A program made the translations under genes and the position numbers. From contig MU623521.1 of NCBI GenBank assembly GCA_025201765.1, forward strand, positions 1 through 55,101: a stretch of DNA of 55,101 nt, written 5' to 3'. The notes under the pieces were generated by a model, which saw nothing but the letters and a program-made list of their open reading frames with translations, searched no databases and was not told the DNA's origin. Source of the DNA: Daldinia sp. FL1419. Its lineage: Eukaryota; Ascomycota; Sordariomycetes; Xylariales; Hypoxylaceae. Below, one piece after another: positions 35,276 to 46,790 of the stretch (position 1 is the stretch's first letter; each line of letters begins with the position of its first letter).

Positions 35276-37010
35276 AATATATATAATTTAAAAAGATATT
35301 AATAAAATTAATAATTAAATTATAATTATATATACCTTTAAAATGGCTAAAATAAAACAAGTTTAAAAGAACTTTTAATTATATAGAAATTAATAATCAA
35401 TTAATTTAACAAATATATAAACAAAATCAAAAAGCATTAAATAAAACCATTAAATATTTAAAAATTAAAGAGCAAAAAAATTACAACTTTTATGGAATTA
35501 ACTTTTCTAAAATTTCCATAAGCTTTTTTAAATATAAATAAGTTATTAAAAATTATTTTTTTATTTAATTAATTTAAATTCTCAAATATAAAACCATGAA
35601 TTTTTCTATAAAATTTCGTACATTAAAAATACAGGATATATCCTGCAAAAATTATTAAAGTTTTTATTTAATAATAATAATTTTATAATTAATTTGAATT
35701 AATTAATTGAAAAAGGATAGATTTAATTATAAATTTTTAATATCTTATCAGAACTTTATTAATTTTAATAACTTTTGCAAAATATACCTCATAATTTATA
35801 ATAAACCAAAGATTATATAAACTTAAGGATGTAAGGTAACTATATGTTAAAAAATATAATAAAATAATTAAATAAAAGAACTATTATATATAATTATTTA
35901 CCAATAATAATATATTATAGGAAAATATATTTAAAAAAAAGATTAAAATTATATATTATTATATAAAAATTTTATTAAAATGATTTTTAAAAGATCATAA
36001 TAAATTTTAATTAATTAAATAAGAAAAACAATTCTTAAGGGCTTATTTATATCCAAAAGAACTGTGGAGATCTAAAAGGTTTAATTCTAAGGAAATTAAT
36101 AAAGTCTCTGCAGGATAATATCTATTACTTAATTACATTATTTTAATTCATTATTTATATATAATTTTTAATTTATTATAAAATAATTAAAATATTAGGT
36201 ATATCCTATAAGAATTATTAAAATTATTATTTAATATTATTTTAATTTAATATAATAAAATATTATATTTATTATAAAAATAATAAAATAATAATATATT
36301 AAATAACTAGGAACTCTAATAGCTTCTATAAGATATACCCTGTACTTCAATTAACCCATAATAAGCCAGAGGCTATATAAGCCAGAAGATATAAGGTAAT
36401 TATATTCTGAAAAAGAAAATAAATTAATTAAATAGAAAAATAAATATATATAACTACTTACCAATAATAATACATTTTAAAAAGATATCTTCAAAAAAAA
36501 ACTGAAATTATATATTCTCATATAAAAATTCTATAAAAAAATCAAATTATAAAACCTTAAGGACCTCTATTAATCAAATAAGAAAAATAACTCTTAAAGG
36601 CCTATTTATATCCAAAAAAAACTGTAGAAACCTAAAAACATTAGCTCTAAAGAGGTTAATAAGGTTTTTACAAGGTAATATTTATTATTTAATTATTTTA
36701 CATTAATTTAATATTTATTATTTAATTACATTACCCTAATTTAATATAATAATATAATTTTATCTTAATAAAAGATTTTATTTAAAAACTTAAGGATTAT
36801 ATTAGCCCTTGGGATAACCTCCAATTATTATATTTAATAACTTAAATTAATTAGATAAGAAAATAACTTTTAAAAACTTATTTATATATTAAAAAATATT
36901 AAATTAACAGATTTTATCCTGGCCCTATCACCTTAATTTATTATTATAAAAAAATTAATAATTTTATATTTAAATTAAATTATAGAAAAAAGAAAAGAAG
37001 ATCTAATTAC
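35276..37010. repeat. M-family fragments in both orientations, AT-rich
   Basis: Minus-type pieces (35500-35680: AAATATAAATAAGTTATTAA, AAAATACAGGATATATCCTGC) are followed by plus-type pieces (36320-36720: TATAAGATATACCCTGTACTTC, AATTAACCCATAATAAGCCA, GGCCTATTTATATCCAAAAA, GTAATATTTATTATTTAAT). A match at 36785-36835 (AGCCCTTGGGATAACCTC) is inverted relative to 13385-13440. Island 2 begins about 37000. Confidence 0.62.
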
Positions 37011-37321
37011 AAGTGGGGAGCTCCAGGAACTTATAGGTAATGTTACAAGAGCACGTGCCACATAGTGGACCCACCGTTGCTAAATTGAAATGCCAAAACC
37101 GCACCATTAAAATTCGGGACCGGCTGAAGGGCAGTTACATCACGTGATCAAGAAGAGTCACGGGACTTTTTAGCTGTAATGGCTTCCCTTGCAAAACATG
37201 GGAGTTCTTCGGATGGAAGATAGATGGAAGCAACCAAACGAGCCAAAACGTCCACTTACGAATTGCTGCGAATTGCTTCATAACTCCACTCCTTATCTCT
37301 TTCCTCCATCGCATCACCAAA
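37011..37321 (+). promoter_or_regulatory. ATP7 upstream region with two CACGTG sites
   Basis: CACGTG palindromes lie at 37052-37057 and 37141-37146, the second within TCACGTGA. CACGTG is the core bound by basic helix-loop-helix regulators of the Cbf1 type. The assignment to a factor is inference. The region begins where composition returns to normal, so the entire promoter available is about 300 bp. The minus-strand open frame 37135-37320 lacks features and is not called. Confidence 0.4.
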
Positions 37322-38075
37322 ATGGCTGCAGTAAGTATTTCTTCCTTATACCATAATCAGTGTTATTTAGCTTTCTTCGAGGTAGTGACATTATTAATTG
37401 GTCTTATCAATTATCCCGGAAGCTCCCGTTAAAAATTTGGGTGAAGATGAGCTAATTTCTAATTTTCCGTTTTTTTCCCATGTAGCGAAGCGCAGCCCTC
37501 AAGCTCGACTGGACCAAGGTCACCTCCTCGTTGGGCTTGCGTGGCCAGACTGTCGCAAGCCTACAGGCCTTTAAGCAGCGTAACGAGAACGCCCGTCGCA
37601 AGTTACAGGCCCTCTCCGAACTCCCCACGACCGTTGACTTTGCGCACTACCGATCCGTTCTCAAGAACCAAGCTGTTATCAACGAGATCGAGAAGCGGTT
37701 CGCCGCTTTCAAGCCCGCTCAGTACGACGTTGCCCGTCAACTCAAGGCCATTGAAGCTTTCGAGATCGAGGCCGTCAAGAATGCAGAGAACACCAAGGAG
37801 AAGGTCGACTTGGAATTGAAGGACCTCGAGGCTACTCTCAAGAACATCGAGACTGCTCGTCCCTTTGAGGAACTTACTGTTGACGAGGTTGCGGCCGCAG
37901 AGCCCTCGATCGACGAGAAGACGGCCAAGCTGGTGTCCAAGGGCCGCTGGTCCGTTCCGGGATACAAGGTAAGATCGCTCTTTTCTGCGTGCGGCTCTGC
38001 TGCAGCGTATGTACTCGGTGATGACGATGCTAATGCCCCGTCTAGGAGAAATTCGGCGACCTTTCCGTGCTATAG
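37322..38075 (+). CDS. ATP7: Mitochondrial F1Fo ATP synthase subunit d, three exons
   Basis: Exons 37322-37330, 37486-37968 and 38046-38075, 173 aa. The first exon is only three codons (MAA), then intron 1 (155 nt, GTAAGT...GTAG, branch GCTAAT). Intron 2 (77 nt, GTAAGA...CTAG, branch GCTAAT) precedes a nine-codon last exon (EKFGDLSVL). Key parts: RSAALKLDWTKVTSSLGLRG at the N terminus, LPTTVDFAHYRSVLKNQAVI, then a helical, Glu/Lys-rich middle (about 80-140) and KGRWSVPGYKEKFGDLSVL at the end. Length and sequence style match fungal subunit d. The protein is part of the peripheral stalk that holds F1 against rotation, on the matrix side of the inner mitochondrial membrane. The open frame continuing past the second donor to 38145 is intron read-through, not the real C terminus. 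It is the only gene in this island and is intact. Confidence 0.95.
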
Positions 38076-38507
38076 ACAGCATACGCACTGTAGCGGACAG
38101 AATTGCATTACAACTCTCTTTCCCTTGTGTACTCTAGCATTGTAGATAGGAAAGCCAGGAGGAGGCTAAGGAAGTGGCATTACGAACATTGTTTTAATCA
38201 AGTCCCGCACGTGTGGTTCCTACCTATGCTTATTTCTATGTCCAGGCGAGCGGCGTTGCTTCCATCTTGAAGTGCCCACTTGGCTTTGAAACCTTAACCA
38301 AGGGGTTAGTATATATTGGCTTTTGCTATTTGAGCTGAGGTCTGATATTGGAGTCCAAATGGAAGTCGGCGAATAGTGTAACTCGGTTAAGCCTAGCAGT
38401 CCCTATCGTAGTGTCTTTTAATTGCCCTAGCTTGTATTGAGCGTGACATCTATTCCTTATTGCTACCCCGGGCGCATGGACGGTTAGTCCAAGACTCTCT
38501 AATCATA
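38076..38507. other. ATP7 3' region, normal composition
   Basis: About 430 bases with balanced composition and no recognisable gene. It ends at the pogo-like terminus. Confidence 0.5.
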
Positions 38508-38509
38508 TA

Positions 38510-38640
38510 TAGTAAAACCTTGCCATAACAAATCTGGTCTATAACAAATCCTCTCTTTAATAAATTAATTTAACAATTTTAGGATTTTTATATCTAAAAT
38601 ACTAAAATTTTTTATATAATGAAATTTATTAATTTTAATA
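38510..38640 (+). mobile_element. Probable terminus of a pogo/Tigger-like DNA transposon
   Basis: After a TA (38508-38509) the sequence reads TAGTAAAACCTTGCCATAAC, then AAATCTGGTCTATAACAAATCC. Pogo-group ends commonly read CAGT(A/G)AAACC...ATAACGAA, and C-to-T change explains TAGT and ACAAA. The match is from general knowledge of the group. The rest is AT-rich and I did not find the other end or a transposase. Confidence 0.5.
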
Positions 38641-39080
38641 ATAAATTATTATTTAATTTATTATATATAATAAGGGGTATTTGCCCAACTTTGGGAGGGA
38701 TATTATAGTGGTTAAGAAGAATTTTCAAAGAGGAAAGTTATTTATACATATAAAAGAATATTTTTACTAAATATATTTATAAATTAAATGAAATTAATAA
38801 TTAATTTTAAAAAATCTTTATTTTAAGAATTTTTAGAAAATATGTATCTTTTTCCCCCTATTTTATCTAAATTTCTATTATTTGAATAGGGGTATTATTG
38901 TAGATGTTGCTGGGAGCACGGACCACCTGTCCCGGCAGAATACAGACCGCCTAGGGCTAACCTAATATAAATATTTATATTATAGATCCTAATATAGATT
39001 CTTAAAAAATACATAATTAATTTAATAATATAAAGATTTATTTAAAATTTAATTATTATATAATAATTTATTTTATTTAT
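38641..39080. other. AT-rich DNA with an unmutated GC patch
   Basis: A patch at about 38895-38965 (GATGTTGCTGGGAGCACGG, CCACCTGTCCCGGCAG, CCGCCTAGGGCTAACC) stands out sharply. It could be the start of a fungal LTR, but I saw no partner copy. Another phrase, GGGGTATTTGCCCAACTTTG, lies at 38672. No gene seen. Confidence 0.4.
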
Positions 39081-39144
39081 TAATTTTTTTAGATTGATTA
39101 CTCTATGACCAATTTTACTTTTGGAATTAATTAATTTTATTTTA
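39081..39144 (+). repeat. P repeat fragment, copy P4, cut by an LTR
   Basis: TTTTTTTAGATTGATTACTC, TATGACCAATTTTACTTTTG aligns with P1 from its second base. It stops where the LTR fragment begins, so the LTR was probably inserted into P. Confidence 0.6.
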
Positions 39145-39298
39145 TGTTAGATGGATAAGGTACCATTACATATAATAATAAAAGTAAGGGTATTCAAATA
39201 TATTAAATTAAAAGTGGTTATTTTAAAAAAGAATATATTTTGGTTAGAGATTAAAATATATAGAATTAAATACAGGATTAAAATAGGTATCACATAAT
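39145..39298 (-). mobile_element. Truncated LTR of the 4253-11925 Copia family
   Basis: Starts TGTTAGATGGATAAGGTACC and continues AAAGAATATATTTTGGTTAG, matching the first about 140 bases of the LTR at 4253. The last 25-40 bases are missing or rearranged. No internal Copia sequence follows. Confidence 0.75.
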
Positions 39299-39810
39299 AC
39301 ATAAGGAAAAATTATAATTGTAAAGTTCAAATTATTATTATTAATATGCCCCATAAATCAACCAATTAAACTAACTAACCAATTAATTTTTAAAAACCCT
39401 CTAATTCAATTATAAATAATTTAACTACAATAATTAAAATTAATTAAAAATTCAATTAACTATTATTATTGAATATTGAATCTATTATTTTATAAGTTCT
39501 TATATTATAACCAAAAATATTACAAATTCCATAATATTATTAATCTTATTATTACCATTTTAAAGGATCCCCTTTAATAACTTCCTTAGGAACCTTAAGG
39601 TTTATACTTTTTTTTTAATCTATATAACCTTTCCTTCAATTTAAATAAAGAATTTTCCATATTGTAAATGTTTATTTTTAACCTACTAATATTGAAAAAA
39701 TATATAATTGATTTCTTATAAATTAATTATTTCTTCTTCTAATAATACCACTTTATATAATAATTTATATATAATTTTACTTAATATATTTATAATAAAA
39801 ATTATATATA
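39299..39810. other. AT-rich DNA, unassigned
   Basis: No motif. An AATATGCCCCATAAATCAACCAATTAAACTAAC stretch near 39347-39380, given here only as a landmark in parts, resembles a decayed end of the 425-bp MITE (CCCCACAAGTCAGCC, then GTCAAACTAGTC), but no second end was found. An open frame at 39708-39941 (+) runs into the R repeat and is not a gene. Confidence 0.45.
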
Positions 39811-41126
39811 TTTTATTATTATTTATTTATTACTACCCTGATTTACCTAGAATATATATAGGTATCTGGTCTATCTTTTGGTATTTGTTCTGGGTAGGAA
39901 TTGTGTTCCGGAGAAAACCTACCCACTACCTATTTAAATAAATTATGTTATTATAATTTTGACTTTATTTTATATTCTTATTGGAATTTACTTTTTAATA
40001 AAAATAATTAAATTTTAATATAGAAAAATATTTTATATATTATAATGCCTAAATTATATAAAATAATATAACAATAATTTAAATATGGAATAATAATAAG
40101 GTTTAAAATAGTTTTATTATTTTTTTTAATAATTAATAAAAATGTTATTATATTATAAAAAAATTATTTTGGAAGAGGGTTAAGATATATGTAATTTATA
40201 TAAGGTATAAATATATATGAATAATTTTATATTTTTATAAAAAACTATTATATATTTTTATTTTTATAATTTTTTTTTTAATATTATAATATTATATTTA
40301 TTTTTTAAAATAATTTAAAATAATGTTATTAATTTATAACCTTTCCTAATTAATTTTAATTTTCTTTATATGCCTTACTTATATTTTGTAATATTATAAT
40401 ATAATATTATTATATTTATTATATTCATAATTTAATATTATTTTAAAAAATTTATTTTATTTTTATATATGTATTATATTAAATAAAAGAAAGTTTATAT
40501 ATTTATAAATATTTTATTATTTTTTTAATTTTGTTTTATTATTAATCCTTTTTAAATATTTTAATTTTTTTATTAAAAATTATTATAATATTTTGGATTT
40601 AATATAATATTTTAATATTATATTATATTGGAATTATAATCCCAATGTAATTATATATTATAAAAATAATTTACTTATTAAAAACAGAGAATTGCATAAA
40701 AAATATGGTTATATTTTTCTAATATAGTTTTGGAAATTAATTATTAAAATTTTATTATAATTTTTTTAGGGTTTTTAAATTTTTAAGAAGTTTATTAAGG
40801 GATTGTTAATAATATTTAATAATTATTTTTATTATATTTAGTCCTTTATTTGTTAAATCTATAATTCTTATATGTTCCAACAATTTTAAGAAAATTATTT
40901 ATTTTAATATTATTAATATCATAATTATTTTGTAATATAATTTTATTTTATATTTATTTTATTAATAATTATTAATTATAATATAGGATTTATAAAGGAA
41001 TTAGTTTTGGAAGGAGGTGTATATGTATTATTTTATCTTTAATAATTTACATTATTTTTATATATTATTATTATAATGATTTTTTATTTAGGAAATTTAA
41101 TTGACATTAAATATTTTACTATTTTT
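39811..41126 (-). mobile_element. R-family retroposon, longest uninterrupted copy (R3)
   Basis: Starts on + with (TTATT)n and ACTACCCTGATTTACCTAG, GTGTTCCGGAGAAAACCTAC. About 1.3 kb follows that aligns with R5, R6 and the reverse of R2 and R7. It provides the undisturbed version of two sites used by later insertions in R5 and R6: GTTATTATATTATAAA near 40146 and TATTATATTAAATAAAAG near 40472. It abuts the LINE remnant at 41127. Confidence 0.75.
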
Positions 41127-42343
41127 TAATAATAATTCACTATAAATTTTTAATAATTTCTTAATATACCCAAATTTAAACCTTAATAAATACAACCTTT
41201 TATTTAAAAATGTACTTACCTTTATTCAAAATTCCTTAATATATATAACCAAAAAAAACAAGAAGGAGGATAAGGAGGTAGACGTGGGGGAAGATAATTC
41301 CAATAAATATGGTTTGGAATAAGTGTAGAATAATCCTGGGTAAATATAATTTTTTTAAAAGATCCTATTAATATATTATTATTTATATCTTTTTATTTAA
41401 TTATAAATTTTTCTTACTTAATTTGAAATTTTTAAAAATATTTATATTAAATAAGTTATAATATTATTTTATATATAAGTAATTAAATTTATTTAAAGAA
41501 CTAATAAGTTACCAATAAGGTTTTATTAAAATTAAATAATGTTTTTTTATAATTTGTATTAATTAAGAAAATTTTTGGGGTTAAATTTCATTTAAAATAA
41601 GCCTATATTAAAATATATTTAAAATATTCAAAAATTATATACCATACTATTTCCCTTTTATTATATTTATACTTAAAAATATTTATTTTTAAAATCCTTT
41701 TATTAAATAAAAAAGCTTTTAATTTTATTTTTTTAATATATATTTATAATAATATTAACATTTTATATTTTCACAAATTAAAATATTAATTATTAATCTT
41801 TATATCAAAAGGTAATAATTAAATTATTAATATAATAATATCTTTTTTATATTATTCTTATTTTTTTATTTAATAATTTAAAAAGATTTTTTTAAAATAT
41901 TAATATTTTTTCCATTTAATATTTTAATTAACTTTAATTTTTATAATATATATATTTAGTATTTAAATAATAACGGGAAGATCCCACCTTTTCTTAAATC
42001 TTTAAAATTTTATTTATTTTTGAATTTTCTATTTTATTTCTTAAATTTTAAAATTAAAACCTCTATTATTTATATAGAATTTAATCATTATTATTATCAT
42101 ATTTAAATAGAAATATATTAGGGGGTAATTTAATTCTATTTTTAATTATAATATTTCTGTTATTTTATATATATTGTTGATTTTTTATAGGTAAGTTAAT
42201 TAAATGGTACCCAATTTCTTAATGATGTTTTTTGCCTTATGGTTTTGGTTTAAAATGTGTTACGCTGTTATTCCATATGCTATTGCGCTCTGTATTACTT
42301 TTATATAGATCTCTTTTGTTCGGGCCGCGTTGCAACCCCATGT
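41127..42343 (-). mobile_element. Tad1-like LINE remnant, second copy
   Basis: Read on minus it gives GCNAARTKEIYIKVI, AIAYGITA, NHKAKNIIKKLGTI, then decay through the region aligning with 2640-3420, and further on a part absent from the first copy (41127-41400; on minus AATTATCTTCCCCCACGTCT, ACCTCCTTATCCTCC) that is shared with the copy at 49857. The RT motifs are those of the non-LTR C-terminal region. About 150 bases at the upstream end keep normal composition, including TGGGGTTGCAACGCGGCC. Stops again replace Gln and Trp codons. Confidence 0.82.
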
Positions 42344-42432
42344 TAATAAATTATCTATATTAATAAATTAAAATAATGGTTAATAATTTGATTTTTAATA
42401 TAAATAATTTAATAAATAATTTAATTAATCTG

Positions 42433-42765
42433 TATCTTTTTTATTTTATTAATTACACCATAATCCTGATTGATTAATTAATTCCCAGAAAAATGCCCTA
42501 CAATTTTAGATGTTTTTAATTACTATATAATAACATCCAATCAGAAATATATGCAATATATTTTAAAAAATCCCAAATTTAATTAAATTTTAAATAATAT
42601 TAATTATAAATATTTTTAAATAAATTTTAAATTAATATAATAAATTAGAGTGGTTTTAAATTTTAATATATTTTATATGTATGCTTATGGCTTTCCTATA
42701 ACATATAGCTTTTTTAATTGAATAGAAGTTTATATTAATAAAATCTTTTTATAAATTATTTAATT
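42433..42765 (+). repeat. N repeat, copy N2, heavily mutated
   Basis: Aligns along its length with N1: TATCTTTTTTATTTTATTAA, TTACACCATAATCCTGATTG, CCCAGAAAAATGCCCTACAA, TATGGCTTTCCTATAACATA, GCTTTTTTAATTGAATAGAAG. Differences are almost all C/G to T/A. The R4 retroposon lies just to its right, inside adjoining M sequence. Confidence 0.78.
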
Positions 42766-42791
42766 AAGATATTAAATAAAAACTTTAATTA

Positions 42792-43324
42792 TTATTATTA
42801 TTATTACTACCCCGATTTACCTAGATTATATTATAGGTATCCAATCCATCTTTTAGTATTTGTTCTGGATAGGAACTGTATTCCAGAGAAAACCTATTTA
42901 CTGCCTATTTAAATAAGTTATATTATTATAATTTTAATTTCATTTTATATTCCTATTAAAATTTATCTTTTAATAAAAATAATTAAATTTTAATATAAAA
43001 AAATATTTTATGTATTATAATGCCTGAATTTTATGAAGTAATATGGTAATGGCCTAGGTGTAAGGCAATAATAAAATCCAAAATAACTTTATTATTTTTT
43101 TTTATAAATAACAAAAATGTTATTATATTATAAAGAAATTATTCTGGGAAAAGGCTAAGATATATACAATTTGTATAAGGTATAAATATATGTAAATAAT
43201 TTTATATTTTTGTAAAAAGCCATTATTTATTCTTATTTTTATAACCCTTTTTTTAATATCATAATATTATATTTGCTTTTTAAAATGGCTTAAAACAATG
43301 CTACCAACCCGTGGCCCTTCCCGG
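42792..43324 (-). mobile_element. R-family retroposon with 13-bp target duplication (R4)
   Basis: A 533-bp copy with its tail side (TTATTATTATTATTACTACC) at the left and truncation at the right (CTACCAACCCGTGGCCCTTC). The 13 bases AAAACTTTAATTA occur at 42779-42791 and again at 43325-43337. Removing the copy and one duplicate rejoins a phrase, GGTATTRAAYA...CTTTAATTAAGAG, also seen in the N-M junction near 29880, so the empty site is known. Confidence 0.82.
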
Positions 43325-44865
43325 AAAACTTTAATTAAGAGTTTTGATTAAATAAGAATTTTAATAAAATAAAAATTATAATTAAATAAAGATTTTAATA
43401 ATTAAATATAAAAAAATTACATTATAAAAGATTAATAAAATAATTAAATAAAAAATTAATAAAAGTAATTATTTATAATAATAATTATTATTTAAAAAAG
43501 AAAATAAAAGATATATTTAATAAATGATTAGAAAATAATAAATTATAAGAAAAAATTATAAGAAAAATTAAATAAGTTAATAATTATAAATTTAATTTAA
43601 TTAGATAAGAGTAAATTTTTGAAGGTTTATATATTAAATAAGAATTTTAATAATTTTTGTAGGATATATTTTATATTTTAATTAATCTATAGTAATCAAA
43701 AATTATATAAGTTAAGGATATAAAATGACTATATCCTGAAGAAGGTATTGAGATAAATAGGTAAAAAAGCTATTATATGTGACTACTCTGCAATAATAAT
43801 GCGTACAATAAAGATATAGGCTAAAAAAATGTATATTATTTATATAAAATTATATAAAAACAATCTCTGAAGAATTATTTATGACTTAAATTGATTAGGT
43901 AAGAAAGCAACTCTTAAAGGCCTATTTATACCTAAATAAATATGTATAAACTTTATAAGTATATTTATTAAAATCCTTTGTAATAATTCCTATTACATAT
44001 TTCTGTTATATATCTGTACTATATATTCCTATTATATATCCTTATTACATATTATAACCACATATTTACATTATATTAATTTAATATATTAAAGAGGAAT
44101 TCTAATAACTTCTGCAGGATATGCCCTATATTTCAACTAACTTATAATAAATTAAAAAATATAAATAAAATAAAAGATATAAAATAATTATATTTTAAAA
44201 ATAAATATTAAAGTAATTAAATAAAATATTAATTAATAAAAGTATTTATTAATATTTAAAAAATAAAATAAATAATAGATTTAATAAATAAAAAAATTAT
44301 AAATTATTATAAAAAATTATATAAAAGATAATATTTAAAAAGTTTAAATTAATTAAACAAGAACAAACTCTTAAGGGCTTATATATTGAATATGAATCCT
44401 AATGGTTTTAATAACTTATATAAGATATATACTGCACTTTAACTACCTTATAAATAATAAACTATAAGGATAAATAAGATAAAAAATATAAAATAATTAT
44501 ATCTAGAAAAATGATATTAAAATAAATATATAGAAAATAATAAAAGTAATTATTTACTGTAATAACTAATATTTAAAATAATATATTTAATTAAAAATAT
44601 AAATATTATATATTATTATAAAAAAACTGTATAAAAAATAATACTTAAAGAATTTAACTTTTATAATAAAAAACTTAATCTAATTAAATAAAAATTAATA
44701 TTTAAAAACTTATATATATTAAAAAAAAGTTTAAAGAGATTTTAAAAAAGTTTATTCCTTAAAAACTAATTGATTCTTAAAAGGGAATTCCAATTATGTA
44801 TGATATAAAAAATAATAATATTAAAATATTAAATAAAAGTTTATATTAATAAATTTCCTTAGAAA
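43325..44865 (+). repeat. Cluster of M-family elements, strongly decayed
   Basis: At least three partial + copies. Landmarks: GAAGGTTTATATATTAAATA, TTTTTGTAGGATATATTTTA, ACTATATCCTGAAGAAGGTA (43727), GCCTATTTATACCTAAATAA, the GTAATAATTCCTATTACATA expansion (43978-44060) and TTTCAACTAACTTATAATAA. No coding potential. Confidence 0.7.
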
Positions 44866-45207
44866 TTATTATTATTATTATTTATTACTACTCCAATTTA
44901 CCTAAAATATATTATAGGTATCCGGTTTATCTTTTGGTATTTATTCTAAATAGGAACTATATTTTGGGAAAAACCTACCTATTGCCTATCTAATTAAGTT
45001 ATATTATCATAATTTTAATTTTACTTTATATTTTTAGTGGAATTTACCTTCTAATAAAAATAATTAAATTTTAATATAAAAAATATTTAATATGTTATAA
45101 TATCTAAACTTTATAAAATAATATGGTAACAATTTAAATATAAAATAATAATAAGATTTAAAATAATTTTATTATTTTTTTTTAATAAATAATAAAAATG
45201 TTATTAT

Positions 45208-45615
45208 TGAACAGGAACTCTAATAGCTCCTGCAGGATATACCCTATACTTCAACTAACCCATAATAAACCAGAGGTTGTATAAGCCAGAGGATATAAGG
45301 TAACTATATCCTAAAGAAGGTATTAAAGTGATTAGGTAAGAAATCTAATAGAAGTAACTATTTATTAATAGTAGCGCGTACGAGGTTGAATAAATAATAT
45401 ATTCAATAAAAAAACAAATTTATAAATTATTATAAAATTTATAGAAAAAATGTAATAATCTTTACAAATTTAATCTAATTAAATAAGAAAATAATTCTTA
45501 GAAGCCTATTTATATCTATATGAGCCTGTAGAAACCTAGGAAGGGTAGGCTCCATGAAGGTTAATAAGGTCTTTATAAGGTAAGACCTATTACATAATCA
45601 CACTACCCCAGTTCA
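45208..45615 (+). mobile_element. M-family element inserted in R5, 408 bp, TTAT duplication
   Basis: Starts TGAACAGGAACTCTAATAGC and ends CACTACCCCAGTTCA. The ends are short imperfect inverted repeats (TGAACAGG / TGAACTGG). TTAT occurs on both sides (45204-45207, 45616-45619) but only once at the equivalent site of R3, so it is a 4-bp target duplication. This is the best-defined boundary of an M element in the window. No open frame of note; it must depend on a transposase from elsewhere. Confidence 0.78.
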
Positions 45616-45945
45616 TTATATTATAAAGAAGTTATTTTGGAAGAAGGTTAGGATATATATAATTTATATAAAATATAAATATATATGAATAATTTTATAT
45701 TTTTATAAAAAATTATTACCTATCTTTATTTTTACAATTTCTTTTTAATATCATAATATTATATTTATTTTCCAAAATAATTCAAAATAGGGTTGCTAAT
45801 TTGTAATCTTTTTTAGCTAATTTTAATCTTCTTTATATACCTTGTTTATATTTTATAATATTATAATATAATACTATTATATTTATTACATTCATAATCT
45901 AATATTGTTTTAAAAGATTCATTTTATTTTCCTATATATATTATA

Positions 45946-46370
45946 ACGTACCCCACAAGTCAGCCGGTCAAACTAGTCAACCGGTCAGCCGAAATATAAC
46001 CGGAAACTTAAGAAATTCGAAAATACTAACTTTATGAATTTTTGATCTTATTTTTTCAAATTTTGATATATTTTATGTTATATATATCTGAATTTATAAA
46101 AAAATTGAAAAAAATCCCCAGTGCATATAAAGGAAAATAATTAAGATATTAAATATTTTGGGTCCACTTTTCGGGTATTTAATTGAATAAATTCGTACAA
46201 AATTTTCAAAAAATACTACAATTATCAGCATTCCAAGAGGATTCTAAATCTTCAAACCGAATTTTGATACGATTTTTTTCGAATAAAACGCACGTTTACG
46301 CACAGACGTATTTTGTATGTATTTTTGCTGACCGGTTGACTAGTTTGACCGGCTGACTTGTGGGGCACGT
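45946..46370. mobile_element. 425-bp TA-flanked MITE, copy 2, least mutated
   Basis: Ends ACGTACCCCACAAGTCAGCC and its inverse with CACGT. Including the flanking TA, the two ends match over 46 bp with one difference (A versus G at the seventh base). The TA duplication is at 45944-45945 and 46371-46372; R3 at the same place reads TATTATATTAAATAAAAG with a single TA. The inner sequence matches copy 1 at 32419 closely. It is far less AT-mutated than the R element around it, so it inserted later or was too short or too rare to be targeted. Confidence 0.9.
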
Positions 46371-46790
46371 TATTAAATAAAAGAAAGTTTGTATATCTGT
46401 AGGTATTTTACTACTTTTCCAATTTTATTTTATTATTAAACCTCCTTTAATATTTTGATTCCCTTATTAAAAATTATTACAATATCCTGGACCTAATGTG
46501 ATATTTTAATATTATATTGCGCTTGGATTATAATTCCAGTACAGCTGTATGTTATGAAGATAATATGATATCAGCGTCACCAATGCCGTGATTATCCCTC
46601 AATATAACCTTATTCTATATCTATTCTATTAATATTTATTAATTATAATCCAGGATTTATAAGGGAATTAATTTGAAAAAGAAATATATATATATCATTT
46701 TATTTTTAATAATTTTTATTATTTTTATTTATTATTATAATAATAATCTTTTATTTAAAAAATTTAATTAATATTAAATATTTTATTATC

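Larger units (their letters stand above)
44870..46790 (-). mobile_element. R-family retroposon carrying two nested MITEs (R5)
   Basis: The tail end is at the left (ATTATTATTATTATTTATTACTACTCC, quoted in part). R sequence then runs to 45207, is interrupted by an M element (45208-45615), resumes to 45945, is interrupted by the 425-bp MITE (45946-46370) and resumes to about 46790, where an N repeat starts. About 250 bases present in R3 are deleted near 46566, where GATATCAGCGTCACCAATGC directly follows. Each interruption is shown by the uninterrupted sequence of R3. Confidence 0.8.

Noticed and set aside
37531..38145. 204-codon frame as the full ATP7 product
   Set aside because: It lacks the true start exon and reads through intron 2. 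Splicing at 37968/38046 restores the family C terminus KEKFGDLSVL.
39708..39941. 77-codon open frame on +
   Set aside because: It runs from AT-rich DNA into the conserved non-coding end of R3.
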